NCBI RefSeq assembly: GCF_949628215.1
Contig: NC_134279.1
Location: 77,878,830 to 77,942,829 of the forward strand
Length of the DNA stretch: 64,000 nucleotides
Direction: 5' to 3'
DNA from: Phalacrocorax aristotelis
Taxonomy: Eukaryota; Chordata; Aves; Suliformes; Phalacrocoracidae
Position numbers and translations under genes: made by a program. Numbering within the stretch: position 1 is the stretch's first letter; each line of letters begins with the position of its first letter. The notes under the pieces are model-generated. The model saw nothing but the letters and a program-made list of their open reading frames with translations. It had not been told where the DNA came from and ran no database searches. Shown in pieces: positions 24,701-36,345 of the stretch.

Positions 24701-27700
24701 AAGTTCTGTGCCTCTGCAGGATCCCATTAGTTTCCAGTGACTTTTGTCACTGTAATTTGGACCTGAGGGAGGGAAATCCATAGGTTCTTTCTGAGCAGAT
24801 TCTAGCCCTTCTGAGCCCAGGTGGGTCTCCATGTGAAGGTCTGGTGGGAATAACTTGCAGGTTCAAAGCTTTTGACTGTCATCTCCTGAGGAAGAGGTAT
24901 TGCCTTCTCTTATGTCTGTAAAGCAGCAAGGCAGACAGGTCTTGTTTTTTTCTGGGACCTTTGGGGTATGGTTTAAACTTAATTTACTCTTTGCTAGACT
25001 TTGTGAAATTCATTTTAGCCAAATCCCATGTGGGAGCTAGAGGAGAGCTCTGTGTACCTGCGGTTTGAATAGTACACTGTAAACATAAAAAAATTCACAT
25101 GTATTTGAGTCTCAGAGGTGAAAACACTCATTTTGTATCATTTTGATAGGAGGTAGGAAGACACGTGTTGTGGTTACTAATGGTTTTGGATGGTGGCAGA
25201 GAGTGTATTTTAAACCTTGCTTGGTTTTTTTTGTTTTGTTTTGGTTTTTGTTGTCTTTCCATTAGAAATAGGAACAGCAAGTCCTAGACCAAGCACCTCA
25301 GGCCTTGCTTCTGTGGCTGCTTTCTTCCGATACAAATCTGTGCTGCCACTCAGAGCTAAAAATGGAAAGCCTGCCTAAAAGCTAATTTGGAAAAACAGAC
25401 TCAGTCTCAGCAAGATGAAGTACTGTGTCATGTGGTTGCAAATATTGGCGGGAGGGGATGGAGGCTCTTTTGATGCCTCCCTTTTGATGCAGTACAGATT
25501 AATATCTCATGAGACTGGACTGATACCAGTCTTACTGTTCATTGATAATAGGTTTTTGTCTTCCAGCTTATTGGTCCACAGTTGTTAACTTCAGGCTCTT
25601 GTTTTCTTAGTTGGGAGTGAACTTTATTGCCACTATACCAGGTTTAAACTGTGGACACTGAACATAAAACCCTGAAACAACCCATGGTTAGTCACCCTCC
25701 TGGTGGAGATTACAGCGTTGACAGTCTTCTGAGGCTGCTTATCTGAAACTCCTTGAAATTAGGGACAGTAGAGCTTGCTCTCAGTTCAAAGGCTACATTT
25801 TTCATTGTTCCCTACTGAAAGGTTACTGATGTCATTACAAAGCTGTGCCACTAAAATCAGACTCTTGATGCTTTCACCACAACAAACTGAAAGTAGATAC
25901 TTGCTCATTAATGCTACATCATGATGCAGAAGGCTAACTTGCATTGAAAGCTTTACCAGTACTGTAAGAATGCTTAATTTTCTTATTTTAGTATTGGTTG
26001 AAAAGAACAGAAGCCTCGCATCCCCTTCTTTTAAGAAAGAGGCTATCTCACTTCCTTGCTGAAAAGTGCAAAGCTCTTTGCTTAATGGGGCCCCCACAGT
26101 GAAAATAGTATAACTAATTAACACCTAATGAGAAACAGATGTACTGAAGAACATTGAAACTTAAAGTTCATAAGAGAAAGTTTGGATTGATTTAGGCCTA
26201 AATTGTTTTGGGTTCCCCCCCGCCCCCCAGTTCAAAACACAAAAAACTGAGAGGAATAGGTAAAATCTAAATAATAAAATAACTTTTTATGAAATGCTTT
26301 AAAAATTCCAGTTTACTTGGTGTGTGTTTAGGAATTCTTCCATGTAATTTGGGAGCCAAACATTAGTGTTGTCATGGTGAATGAGACCCAGAAAATGAGA
26401 AATATTTTTATTTCCCAAGTTGAAAATAACAGAGAAAGCAAAGTTTAAGCAGGGTAAGGCATAACCTAAATGGTTCTATATTTAAACTGATTTCCCTTCC
26501 CCCTATTCTTCATTGTAGAGTCTTGATAATGTTTGTCTTTGAGGCCCCCATAGATGCACTTCCTCTCTCCAGGGCAACATACACATGCATATAAACATAG
26601 TGGCTTAGAGAAAATGTTTGGGGAATGAGGGAGTTGGAAAATATGTTCTTGAAAGTCTTGGTCAAACTTCTTCAATCTGCAGCTGAAGGCTATCTTCAGT
26701 TGTTAATATTCAGTGACAGAGTGGTATTAATAGAAATAGATTTTAGCCATTTCACCTTGTAATGTGCCTAATTAAGTCCTGCCTTCCTGCCAGTGAGTGC
26801 TGAATGTTGCAGAGGTTGACCTGTGCAGCAGCGCCAGAAGTACCATTGTTCACGTGTTGTCCGCCCTGTGGAGCTCTGTCACTTGTAAAGAGTCTTGCCA
26901 TTTTCTGTGCCTCATATAAACTCATAGAAGTTCAGGGAACAGTCATATTCTCCTTGAAATAGGTGTTTGATAATTGTAATAATTTCATATGGTGTAGGCT
27001 GACATTTCATTACTCTTGTGTCATGTCCCACTGAACCTCCTTGTTTCTTCTAGGTGGGCGGTATCCAACAGAGAAATGCTCATGGCACAGAATAGTTCGT
27101 TGGAATTTAAACTACACAGATTATATTTCATTAGTTTACTGATGGGTGGAACAGCAAATCAAAGAGAAGCACTTCAGTATGCGAAAAACTTCCAGCCGTT
27201 CGCCCTAAATCATCAGAAAGGTAAGTTTTTGGTCAAATTAAGGGGACTTAAAGCACTTGGATGTGACACCTCTTAGTAAGATATAAATCATGTCCCAAAT
27301 GTGGTTTACTCCATTATTTTAATTTTATTAGAGGCTTCTTATTTTTATATTTAACATGTAGAACCTGAATCCTTACAATCTGAATTAACACCACTTTTAA
27401 AAATTAAAAACTCTTTTTTTAAAGAGGGCAAAAAATTATATATTAATGTCTGCATATTTGCTTAAACTTAAGGTTTTTGACTCTTTAAATAATACGTAGA
27501 TTACATCTAGAATAGGCCTGCTGCCAGGGTGAGGTGTTAAAAATGCACAGAAATGTTCTTGGAATAGTCATCTGCTATTTTCTGCTGCGTGGGGTAATAC
27601 AAAGAGAAATGGAACTTTTGAAAAATGGAGAATATGCAAGTTAAGTGAACCATCTCAAACTGAATCAGTAAAGCCTAATTTTTAGGCTACTCTGTGTGTC

Positions 27701-30700
27701 AGCTTACAAGAAAATAACCCTGTTTGGAGCAAATTAATAGGCAGCGTGCTGTGCTTGTAGCGGGGCAGACGACCCTCCAGTCTGTCCATAGTGGCCTGTA
27801 GCTCTTGTAGCTATAGACGTCTGTTCTGTGATGGCCGTAATTGTATTTTGTAGGGGTGAGGATGTGTTTACATGTTTTCCATGTAAAAGCTAAAACTGTA
27901 GACGCTAGCTTTTATTTGTAGTGTAAAATAACTAACTGTTCCTCGTCCCTCACAGATATTCAGGTTTTGATGGGCAGCCTGGTGTATCTGCGGCAAGGTA
28001 TAGAGAACTCTCCGTACGTTCATCTATTAGATGCAAACCAGTGGGCGGACATCTGTGACATCTTTACAAGAGATGCCTGTGCTCTTCTGGGTCTCTCGGT
28101 TGAATCACCTCTCAGTGTTAGGTATGCTGGTTTTCACTTGCTTTTAAGACGAGGTACATAGTGTTTTGGTTTCTATTTCTTGTTGAGGACAAAGGAAACG
28201 GCTTTTGAGAAGTCTCATCTAGCTTGTATTAACTAAAGAGTGTGGTTACAATCGTCTCTAACGTGATTTGCAAAGATTAGAAATCAGATGTTCACGTGTG
28301 CTGTGCCTTACTCTGCACCTTTGCAGCACAAGAGGAAGCATTCATGGATGGAATCTGGCTTCTGTAGGTTAGATATCGATGTGAAAGATGAGGATGGCAA
28401 TCAGCCAACTATTCCCACAGCAAATGTGTGAAAATTGTCCCTGCTGTTTAACTGCAAAAAAAACCCCTCAAACTCTGGCTATGGTTCTGTCAGCATTTGA
28501 AGATCTTGGTTTTTAATCCACACATTACTTTACCCGTCTTCTCCTTAGAAGAATGCTTAAGAGTTATGTTGTGATTTCAGCTGCTAAAATTTCCAAATCA
28601 TTTGCTGGACCTCATTTGCAAAGAAAGAGGCACTTTCAAGCTCAGTAGCTAATCTGACAAAATGCAAATCTGTAGGAGGCTGTTGGAAATGTGAAGAAAA
28701 ACCAACCTAATATCCTTCTAGCTTCTCTGAAGATAAAACAGATTAGCTGCTATTTAGCCTTTGGATTCCAGTTCCCCCAATATACTTGCCCAATGTTCTA
28801 ATTTTCATTTCAGACATTAAATATAAAATAAATTATATGTATCTTTGTGGGCTAGACTTGGTACTTAGCAGAAGCTTTGCTACCTCTTCTCTCTTTTAAT
28901 TTTTTTTTAATTAGAGTGCTGTACTTACTTTAGAGCTCTTAAAATTGTCAGACCTTCTGCTTCTCCTGTTTGCACCTCCGTCACTAAATACAACAGGAGG
29001 AACAAAGGGAGCACTTTCAGATTAATTTTCTTCCTACGATAAACATTATGAGTTTCAGTTTGAGGGATTTATAGATGTCAAAAACATCTATCTCTGGTTT
29101 TCATCTTTTTCCTGTTTCAGTCAAATTAACAGCAGTCCTTTACATTTTAATCACTCATGCACTGACGCTGTAATACAGCTTTCGGTGCACATGGCCAAGA
29201 GATTTTCGGTGAAGTGGAAAATCCCTGTTATTGATATTTGGATTGGTTGGATGCTTGCTTTGCGCCTGGTGTGAAATCCATTGCACTGAAATGTATTTAT
29301 TGTATAGGTGGTATCGATACTCTTGTCATAAACAAGACTGTCCTAAACTGCCGTGACCTTTGAGTGCTGCAAATCCTGTAGAAATTAAACCAGCTTGAAG
29401 CTATATCCCTGCTAGAAAATACATTGCTTTCTAGAACATGGGTAGCAGTCACTTTTTTTTAAGGCTGATTGGTTTCTCCAGTATGTATCTAATCCTGTGC
29501 AGGCCTCATGGTCTGAGTTACTGTGTGGAGTCAGTGGGAAAACTCTTGTTACACTTACAAGGTCATGGTTCAGGGTTGTGAAGGACTACGGGACACCATT
29601 TGAATTTACTATTTACTTGAGTTGTTATACTCTTACAGGATTCTTCCAGAGACGTTTTCATACAGAACCATTAAAGCTGTAATGCTTTTATTTCTACAAA
29701 TACTATTTGTCTAAACTTCCCACAGGGTTAACACAAGTTACACTCAGAGCTGAAGTAACTAAAAAGCAAAGTGTAAGGACTAAAATGGCTAGTGGGAGGT
29801 GATGGATATGATTTTTTTCTTTTTTTTTTGTTTTGTTTTAAACTTAGGCAAGAGATCCATAGGTTTCAGGCACATACCTCCCAAGTAAACTAGGCAGAAC
29901 ATTGCTGCAGAAACATAAAACGTGTATCTGGAGGGGCAGAGTGGAGAGGAAGGTCGTGACTTCTGCAGACAGTAAAACTTGCACAAATAGTAAAATAATC
30001 TGCCAAAGAAACAGAGCAGGCTGATACCAGGGTCAAATCCTATTTCTCTTGCTGCTGATTTCCAGGCCTATAGTACTGTCATTAGACTTAAATCCATCAA
30101 AACATCTGTTAATTTGTGGAAACTCAGTGTCATACTTCATTTTGTAACATAGTGAAATATTCAAAATAATGTGGTAAGTTCTGGTAATGGGTAACTCCCA
30201 GAAGAGGCTTAACTGTTGGGACACTGACTTCGGTCAGCTGTTTACTGCCATTCTTCTCACAGGCTGTGGTTTCCTTCCTTCACTTGCCTTCCTATGTCTT
30301 TTTTTTTTCTCCATTTGTTTTCTTGATTTAAGGTGAAGGTGGAGAGACGTGTTTCTTTACATGGCATTACATATAATTAAAGGCTTATGTGTTGTGAGTT
30401 ACACGGAAACTCTTAGGTTGCATATACTCTCCCGTAGTTGAGAGCAACTACCTGTATAAGCTAACATGATGTGTTCCTCCTGTACAGCTCAAAACCAAAG
30501 TAGGTGGTATAGAAAATCGATTCATTATAAGACTCAGAGCAGGGATGAACTATTGTTTTCCGTCCTGAATGTAGTAATGAGGGCTGTAGCCTAAGATGCA
30601 GGATAACTGATGACCTGCCCCAAAAACTCTTGCTTGTTACGCTTGAAGGGAGCTTAGAAGTACAGACAATAACTGAATGAATTGTACAACTCTCTTGTGT

Positions 30701-33700
30701 CCCAGTTAAACTTTAAAGTAGAAATAGGAAAAATGCTGATTTCTAAAAGGCATTGTATGCTAACATTTCCTTTTTCTGCAGTTTTTCAGCAGGTTGTGTA
30801 GCATTACCAGCTCTAATTAATATCAAGGCAGTTATTGAACAAAGGCAGTGCACAGGTGTTTGGAACCAGAAGGATGAACTGCCGGTGAGTTGATGCTAAG
30901 CTCTCCCAGGGCAGATTTCTAATGTTAAATGCTGTTTTTAGGTTTCTTCTGTGCTGAATATTAAGGGATGGTACACACGGCCGCCACCTCCAGCAGCTCC
31001 TGGGCTTGGGACTTCCTGCTGTACAGAGACCTTGGGGTCTTGTCCCAGGCCGATGGACGTGGCTGCTGATTTCCCATTTGCAGGTTCAACCAGTAGCGAG
31101 GCTGAGCATGAACCGCAGACACCCACCCATGCACACACAAAGGATACTGATGTGACTGGCTGTGCAGGCTGCCACAGACAAGGCGCTGCCTTCAACAGCA
31201 CCCACATACAGGACTTGCATAAAACATAAGTATAGGCAGCCGAGATCCCTTCCTCCTCTTTGGCTGGTAAAGATTGAAATTCACTGGCGAAAGCACACAC
31301 ACCCCACTCTAGATTCACAAGCAAATGCGAGTTCATGGACCCTCAAATACTGACATGGCCCTTATGGCCCCTTTTAATGCCCCTTTCTGGATGTTCCTCC
31401 TCAGTCTCCTTCCCCTCCACGTTCCTTCTGCAGTTTGTATAGTTCTGCTAACCCCCTCTCCTCTGGGACCCTCAGGTTTACATTCTTATCTGTTGCAAAG
31501 TCCAGGTTTGGTTGCAGTTTCTTGATGATCTATCAGTGTGACTGACAAGGCTGTTCCTTGTTACTGTCTCCATTACGTTTGTGTGTCAGGTTTATATTTC
31601 TTGGTTTTGTTTGTTGCTCCCCTGTTTATTTGTTAACCCCTTTTGCATTGAAAAGGTCTTTGATCAAATGACCTTAACAAAACAGATGCACTTACCTTCC
31701 ACTTAGCCTTAAACTGAACGTATGAGATGTTTCTATATAACTGGAAAGGAAACGCATCCCTCTGAGAAACATTAACTTCCCCTAGCTATGCTTGAGCTCT
31801 GTCCGTGAGTTGCTTTGCACTAACTCTTTATCAGGCAGATAGGAGCTGAAAGAATTAGTGCTACACCTGGGGACATGAGAACTGAATTGGGATCCGGTGC
31901 ATTATGCTTCCAGCACAACTCACTTGTGTCAGTTGAAATGAAGTTCAGTTGTTGTGAAACCCCAGTATCCCTTTATAGCTCTTACTAGGCACATGCAGCT
32001 CTCCAGTGGCCTGCTCCTGATTTGGAAAGCAAACCTATTTCATGCAAACTGGGCATGAACTGAGTTAGCCTCTCTGATTGTAGCTGAGAGAGATTCATTT
32101 ATAGTGTAAGTATGTATGTTGAGTTTCTCCCAGCTATGTTTTCTGTAACACTGAGAATGTAACCTCCAAGTGTGATAGATCCATGCGCTGCTGTCTGAGC
32201 AGGAGTGATTAGCTAGGGAGCATTTGGGAAAAAAATTGCTGTCAGCTGCAGATCAGTTAATAGTATTTGTACGCCTCCTTGCATATTTGAAATGTAAGGG
32301 TCTCTAGCATGTACTGCTAAGTCAGTATGGGGATGGGAAGCTTTATTTTCATTGTGCAAAGGCAAAGATTAAGCAGTATGAAAGGTTATATTGTCAGATT
32401 TTGTTGAAGGTTAAACCTGTCGGAACTGAGGACTGGTCAGAGCCAGGAGCTTCAGGTATAGAAGCTGTGATCTTTGTAGTTCTTGATTAGGTCTGTGACT
32501 TCAGGAATCATTCTTCTCTGTGAGATGTCCCCTTCTGAAATAATTTGTTCCTGATGGCAAGATCTGTGCTGTACCAATGTCTTCTGTGTTGGTACTAAAA
32601 AGAAATTATTCTAATACACTTCATTATTGACATGACATGTAGGTGTTGGGACAGTCTTTCAAGAAGCTGTAGAGCATTAACATAGTCAATCCAAATGTTT
32701 TTCTCTTCTCTTCCCCCCCCCCCCCCCAATGAGATCTGTCATCTAAACCACTTTGGAAATCAGTGGCTACGAAATACAGAAAGTCTTGTTGGGTTATTAG
32801 CTCAGTTTTCCTGCCAGGGTATAGATTTGCACTAAAATACGCACTTGTACTTTGGCAGAGTACTCTGCTTTGTTGGGGGTGGGAAGAAGCAACGTAAGTC
32901 ACCATTTTAAGATCACAATTAAGCATTTTTGGCTGGAAAATTGTCAGGCATCCACATAATCAATTTTGCTGCCTTTGCAGCTGAATTGTGAAATCCATTA
33001 AATAAGAGCCTTGACCTAAAAGGGGTTAATTGTCTGGAAATGTAGTTTTCCAGGATAAATTGTTATGTTAATTTCTTTCACAGATTGAAGTGGACCTTGG
33101 TAAAAAGTGCTGGTATCATTCAATATTTGCCTGTCCCATTCTTCGTCAGCAAACAACAGATAATAATCCACCTATGAAATTAGTCTGTGGTCATATTATA
33201 TCAAGAGATGCTTTGAATAAAATGTTTAATGGCAGCAAGTAAGTACCATTCTTTTATTTCAAGCAACATATAGACAAGGACAAATCTTAAGAATAGAATA
33301 CTGTGTTTTGGGGAAAACTGTGCCCATAATTACATAATTGGTGGAAGTTTATTAATCTTAAAGAATTACTTAGAAACCAGATAAGCCAGGTTGATGCGCT
33401 GGAGAAAAGCGTAATAAACCCTCTGTTGTAGAAAGTGAGATTACAGGGAGGAATGCAATGAACAGAGTAATTTTCCAAGTTGTAAGTACCATTGTGTTGT
33501 CTTAAATTCAAAATGGAGGCTTTTACGCACGCAGTTTTTCGTAGGGAGCAAGGTTAGTAATGCATGAAACATCCCTTAAAAAAATAAAACTAAACCTCTG
33601 GGGAAATACAGCTTAGTAATTGAGCAGGTAGTTGAATTATCGCTGTGGAAATACTCCTCCTTAGGCATCAGTGGGGTGCCTACAGGCTTTTGGGAAGGAG

Positions 33701-34689
33701 GAGATGGGAGGGAGAGAGCTATACAGATTCCCTTGAGGAAGAACCAGTGGTAATTTGGATTGAATATATGCAGCTTCTGTGGAGGCTGTCAGCTTAATTT
33801 AGAGCCGTAAGTTGTTCTGCAAATCCGGTGTGAAAATAAGTGAGGCTATGAATGAAAATGTTGAGTGATATTTGCATTCCTTGCTCTGCTAGAAAAGCCT
33901 AAAGGTACGCCTTCATGGGTGACTTTAGCCATTTTAAGCCAGTAAACTTGCTGTTACACGGCTCCTGTCCCCGATCACTCATTCCTGATGCTTTCATTGA
34001 TCAGCTTTAGTGACAGCACAGCTCTGGCAATATTAACTTGGGGTGGGGAGGGTGGGGTGTAAAAGACCCAAACTTAGAGATGGGGAAAAATGGATCAGTG
34101 CTAGAAGAAATATTGTAAGCAGGTGCAGTTTCATCAGTGGAGACCTCTGCAGGGAGGCCAGGCTGACCTCCTTAGTCATAGCCTGCAGGAGCTGATCTAA
34201 GTGGGTTGTAAAATCACAGCATTTTGGGAGCAAGATTGTAAAACGCACTGGATGCTGAGGAAGTCAGAGAAAGCTAACAGCCTATTTAAATCACTGAAAT
34301 TGAACAAACTAATCCAGAAGTAGAAATAATAGATTAATCATGAAGAGTAATTTTTTGCTATTTAATAATTTGGGGGTGTCTGGGTGAAAAGGTGAGAAAG
34401 AATATAATTAGAAGAAAAAGCGTGATAAGGTCTCTCTCAGCTAAAGGTCACTTTTAATGGAGCCAAGTAAAGCATTAGGGCTTAAGAGTACATTTGTCCC
34501 ATGCTACAGGGGAGAAAAGAGGAAGGACTATCTCTGCAAACTCAATGCCTTTGTAACGGATGGAAAAGCGTAACGCTTGGTTGTCACCCATTGCCGCGAT
34601 TCTAACGCATTGTCTTTGTCCCCAGATTAAAATGCCCCTATTGTCCAATGGAACAGAGCCCTGGAGATGCCAAACAGATATTTTTCTGA
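9588..34689 (+). CDS. RMND5A: RMND5A, RING-type catalytic subunit of the GID/CTLH E3 ligase (complete, nine coding exons)
   Basis: Exons: 9588-9729, 14271-14413, 21558-21692, 21864-21964, 27054-27220, 27956-28121, 30782-30884, 33084-33238 and 34626-34689. They sum to 1,176 nt, i.e. 391 residues plus stop, the same length as mammalian RMND5A. All introns are GT-AG and every junction keeps frame. Domains in order: LisH (about 114-146, exons 3-4), CTLH (about 153-210, exons 4-5), CRA-type helical region (exons 5-7) and a degenerate Gid-type RING (about 336-377) with C336, C354-H356 and C374-x2-C377. The protein ends in QIFF. RMND5A is the orthologue of yeast Gid2. It pairs with MAEA to form the E2-binding RING unit of the CTLH complex, which acts in the cytosol and nucleus. 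The most divergent part from mammalian protein, by recollection, is residues 34-60. It is transcribed away from RNF103 and towards CD8A. Confidence 0.97.
9730..14270 (+). other. RMND5A: RMND5A intron 1
   Basis: This 4.5-kb intron has a GC-rich first 200 bp (the CpG-island tail), then ordinary AT-richer sequence with a 17-nt A run at 12,272-12,288. The acceptor is ctcttgtctag|AT-type (ag at 14,269-14,270). I recognised no embedded gene or repeat. The 97-103-codon open frames here are unsupported. Confidence 0.8.
9743..9758 (+). repeat. 16-nt poly-C just inside RMND5A intron 1
   Basis: An uninterrupted C run begins 13 nt after the exon 1 donor. Confidence 0.95.
14271..14413 (+). CDS. RMND5A: RMND5A coding exon 2 (residues 48-95)
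   Basis: Encodes [20 protein letters not shown] and then the very conserved [20 protein letters not shown], ending GKAIDK at the donor AAG|gtattt. This is a helical N-terminal region preceding LisH. Confidence 0.96.
14414..21557 (+). other. RMND5A: RMND5A intron 2
   Basis: This 7.1-kb intron is mostly AT-rich. It contains a 25-nt poly-C run at 17,745-17,769 and a locally CpG-enriched patch at about 20,225-20,420. No coding exon is recognised. A 105-codon minus-strand frame (16,434-16,751) and a 106-codon one (19,740-20,060) have no recognisable domain. Confidence 0.75.
17745..17769 (+). repeat. 25-nt poly-C run in RMND5A intron 2
   Basis: An uninterrupted run of 25 C. Length may vary between individuals or reflect sequencing error. 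Confidence 0.95.
21558..21692 (+). CDS. RMND5A: RMND5A coding exon 3 (residues 96-140), start of LisH
   Basis: Encodes [20 protein letters not shown] and then the LisH helix pair [20 protein letters not shown], ending ELCQ. Acceptor gtttcag, donor CAG|gtaata, phase 0 at the end. The LisH motif mediates dimerisation in CTLH-complex subunits. Confidence 0.97.
21864..21964 (+). CDS. RMND5A: RMND5A coding exon 4 (residues 141-173), LisH end and CTLH start
   Basis: Encodes [20 protein letters not shown] followed by [13 protein letters not shown]. The acceptor has a T-rich tract (gttttttttttcag) and the donor is TTAGA|gtgagt. Only a 171-nt intron separates it from exon 3. Confidence 0.97.
21965..27053 (+). 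other. RMND5A: RMND5A intron 4
   Basis: A 5.1-kb intron with no recognised exon or repeat family. A 130-codon open frame at 23,944-24,336 is the longest here but is Gly/Ser/Arg-rich without a known domain or splice support, so I judge it spurious. Minor A-, T- and C-rich low-complexity stretches occur at about 24,490-24,550 and 26,213-26,229. Confidence 0.75.
27054..27220 (+). CDS. RMND5A: RMND5A coding exon 5 (residues 174-229), CTLH
   Basis: Encodes [20 protein letters not shown] then [20 protein letters not shown], ending FALNHQK. This covers the CTLH domain and the start of the CRA region, which build the subunit interface of the GID/CTLH complex. Acceptor cttctag, donor AAAG|gtaagt. Confidence 0.97.
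27221..27955 (+). other. RMND5A: RMND5A intron 5
   Basis: A 735-nt AT-rich intron without recognisable features beyond an 8-bp inverted repeat (TTTACATG/CATGTAAA) near 27,867-27,887. Confidence 0.75.
27956..28121 (+). CDS. RMND5A: RMND5A coding exon 6 (residues 230-284), CRA region
   Basis: Encodes [20 protein letters not shown] then [20 protein letters not shown] and ends [11 protein letters not shown]. Donor GTTAG|gtatgc leaves two bases of a Ser codon completed by exon 7. Confidence 0.97.
28122..30781 (+). other. RMND5A: RMND5A intron 6
   Basis: A 2.7-kb AT-rich intron with T-runs near 28,900, 29,450, 29,815 and 30,300. No exon or repeat family recognised. Confidence 0.75.
30782..30884 (+). 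CDS. RMND5A: RMND5A coding exon 7 (residues 285-319)
   Basis: Encodes [20 protein letters not shown] then [15 protein letters not shown], conserved in the family. Acceptor tttttctgcag, donor CCG|gtgagt, phase 0. Confidence 0.97.
30885..33083 (+). other. RMND5A: RMND5A intron 7
   Basis: A 2.2-kb intron. A 15-nt C run lies at 32,713-32,727. Overlapping open frames of 92-132 codons at 30.94-31.34 kb lie on opposite strands over a Pro/Ala-rich, GC-richer patch and have no recognised domain. Confidence 0.75.
32713..32727 (+). repeat. 15-nt poly-C run in RMND5A intron 7
   Basis: An uninterrupted C run preceded by a CT-rich stretch (ttctcttctctt). Confidence 0.95.
33084..33238 (+). CDS. RMND5A: RMND5A coding exon 8 (residues 320-370), RING first part
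   Basis: Encodes [20 protein letters not shown], then a TDNNPP loop and [19 protein letters not shown]. It holds C336 and the C354-G-H356 pair of the Gid-type RING. The donor AGCAA|gtaagt splits a Lys codon. Confidence 0.97.
33239..34625 (+). other. RMND5A: RMND5A intron 8
   Basis: A 1.4-kb intron with a canonical tttgtccccag acceptor. No further features recognised. Confidence 0.75.
34626..34689 (+). CDS. RMND5A: RMND5A terminal coding exon 9 (residues 371-391)
   Basis: Encodes [20 protein letters not shown] and the TGA stop at 34,687-34,689. It provides the last two RING cysteines (C374 and C377). Confidence 0.97.
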
Positions 34690-35433
34690 AGAAAAGTTTC
34701 ATTATGCAGTTTGTAAGTGACACTCTGGATTTCAGGTGCATTTCAGGAGAATTAAAACACACTTGTTCCATTTTATGCAGCAGACTGAGGACTCCTATGT
34801 TTGTATAAGCTAATGCTACAGAAACTTTGCCAACATTTAGTATATACATACCAAGTGGAAATGCTACAGAAATATTATTACCATAGGGCTTTACTATACT
34901 CTTGGTCTCCATACCTGATCAAGTTACTACACCAGCAGTTGTCATTCAATGCAGGTTTTTGTACTTAATTATATGGTGACTTTTTAAAAGCAGAAACTGA
35001 TCACCCTCATGTGTTTAATATTCTCCCTGCTATTATTCTATCATTCTATTGATAACTGTCACCTTAGAGAATGTTTGTGGAAAAAGTTTTATTTCCTGTA
35101 ACGTGTACATAATTAAAAGTAAATACTTCAGAAAAAAAAGTTTGATAAATTGAATAGTGGTTATAATACTAATTTGTATTTTTTTGGCTGAAAAAGCTGT
35201 GATATATTCTGAGTTTTTCTTTTAAACATTTTTTCAACTTTTACATAGAATTCAAAGTAAATGTGCATATATATAAAGTATATAAAATATATAGCCCCAA
35301 GGGGCTACTGTTAAAATCCATCACTAATTTATAAGGGTGATGCGTGGCTAGGTTACTACCGGAGCAGAGAGGGAATAGGCAATCCTGTTCCTTTGGTTTC
35401 ACGATTGAGAAGTGTTTATGTAAGAGAACATTC

Positions 35434-35439
35434 AATAAA
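35434..35439 (+). terminator. Candidate polyadenylation signal AATAAA for RMND5A
   Basis: First canonical hexamer after the stop codon, 745 nt downstream, in an AT-rich context. It is followed within 30 nt by TG/T-rich sequence. Confidence 0.45.
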
Positions 35440-35597
35440 TTTTGAAGTGGAAATGCTTTTAGTCGATGACATTTGCTCTCTGGCCTTTGTAGTCATGTTC
35501 TTTGAACTTTGTATTCAGAATTAGGCTATAAATGTCATGTCGCTGTATAGTTTAATAGTCATTATAGTGTGCTATTTATAAACAGTTATCAAAACCA

Positions 35598-35603
35598 AAT
35601 AAA
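35598..35603 (+). terminator. Candidate polyadenylation signal AATAAA for RMND5A (second)
   Basis: Second AATAAA, 909 nt after the stop codon. An alternative or distal site. Confidence 0.35.
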
Positions 35604-36317
35604 TTGTAGAAGTATTCATTGTTAAATGGGGGGAAAGCATGTTCTGATGCAATCTACTGATCACAACTCTGCACTTGGCAGAACTGGGCCCTACATATAT
35701 TAGGAGGTAGCAAGTTTTCTGTAGCTTGAGAACACTTTGCTTCTAGCCTTGTTTTTGTAGTAGACTATTACTGCCATTGCCACTTTTTCTGCTAAATTTG
35801 TCATATTGTTGACTAGGTAAATTTGTACTCATAAACGAGATGTAGATCATGGCAGTTAAATCTTTTCTAGTGTGCATATATTTGTATTTATTGCACTGTC
35901 CTATAGTAGGGCAAGCAGCCATAAGGCATGGTAAGCTACATGTAAAATTATATTTCTGTATTGTGTAGTTAAAAAAAAAACAAAACACAACAAAAACCCC
36001 AAGCTTAGCTGGTTGAATACTGACACACTGGTTGAATGCACTAGCACAATGCACTACAGAGAAGACCGTCTTTGAGAAATCTACACCTTTTGAATTTGTA
36101 TGTCACCTGACTTGAGAGACTGAGTTGGACTCTATCGGATCAGTGACAATGGACATCCCTAAAGAGACATTAAGAGGAGCGAGTCAAGGCACACAGATTT
36201 TAAACTTTAAATGTATTTGATACATGTGAAAAATACAGGTGTGTGATTTTTCTGCAGAACTTAAATTGTATTCACACTGAGTTCAAAACAACCGCGTTGC
36301 CAAGTGGTAAAATCAAC

Positions 36318-36323
36318 AATAAA
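36318..36323 (+). terminator. Candidate polyadenylation signal AATAAA for RMND5A (third)
   Basis: Third AATAAA, about 1.63 kb after the stop. It is followed by TG- and T-rich sequence, a typical downstream-element composition. Confidence 0.35.
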
Positions 36324-36345
36324 TGGGTGAGGATATTATTTTCCA

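Larger units (their letters stand above)
34690..36345 (+). other. RMND5A: RMND5A 3' UTR (extent inferred)
   Basis: AT-rich sequence follows the stop codon, with U-rich stretches (about 35,210-35,240) and three canonical AATAAA hexamers at 35,434, 35,598 and 36,318. Which are used cannot be read from sequence, so the right end is provisional. Confidence 0.6.
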
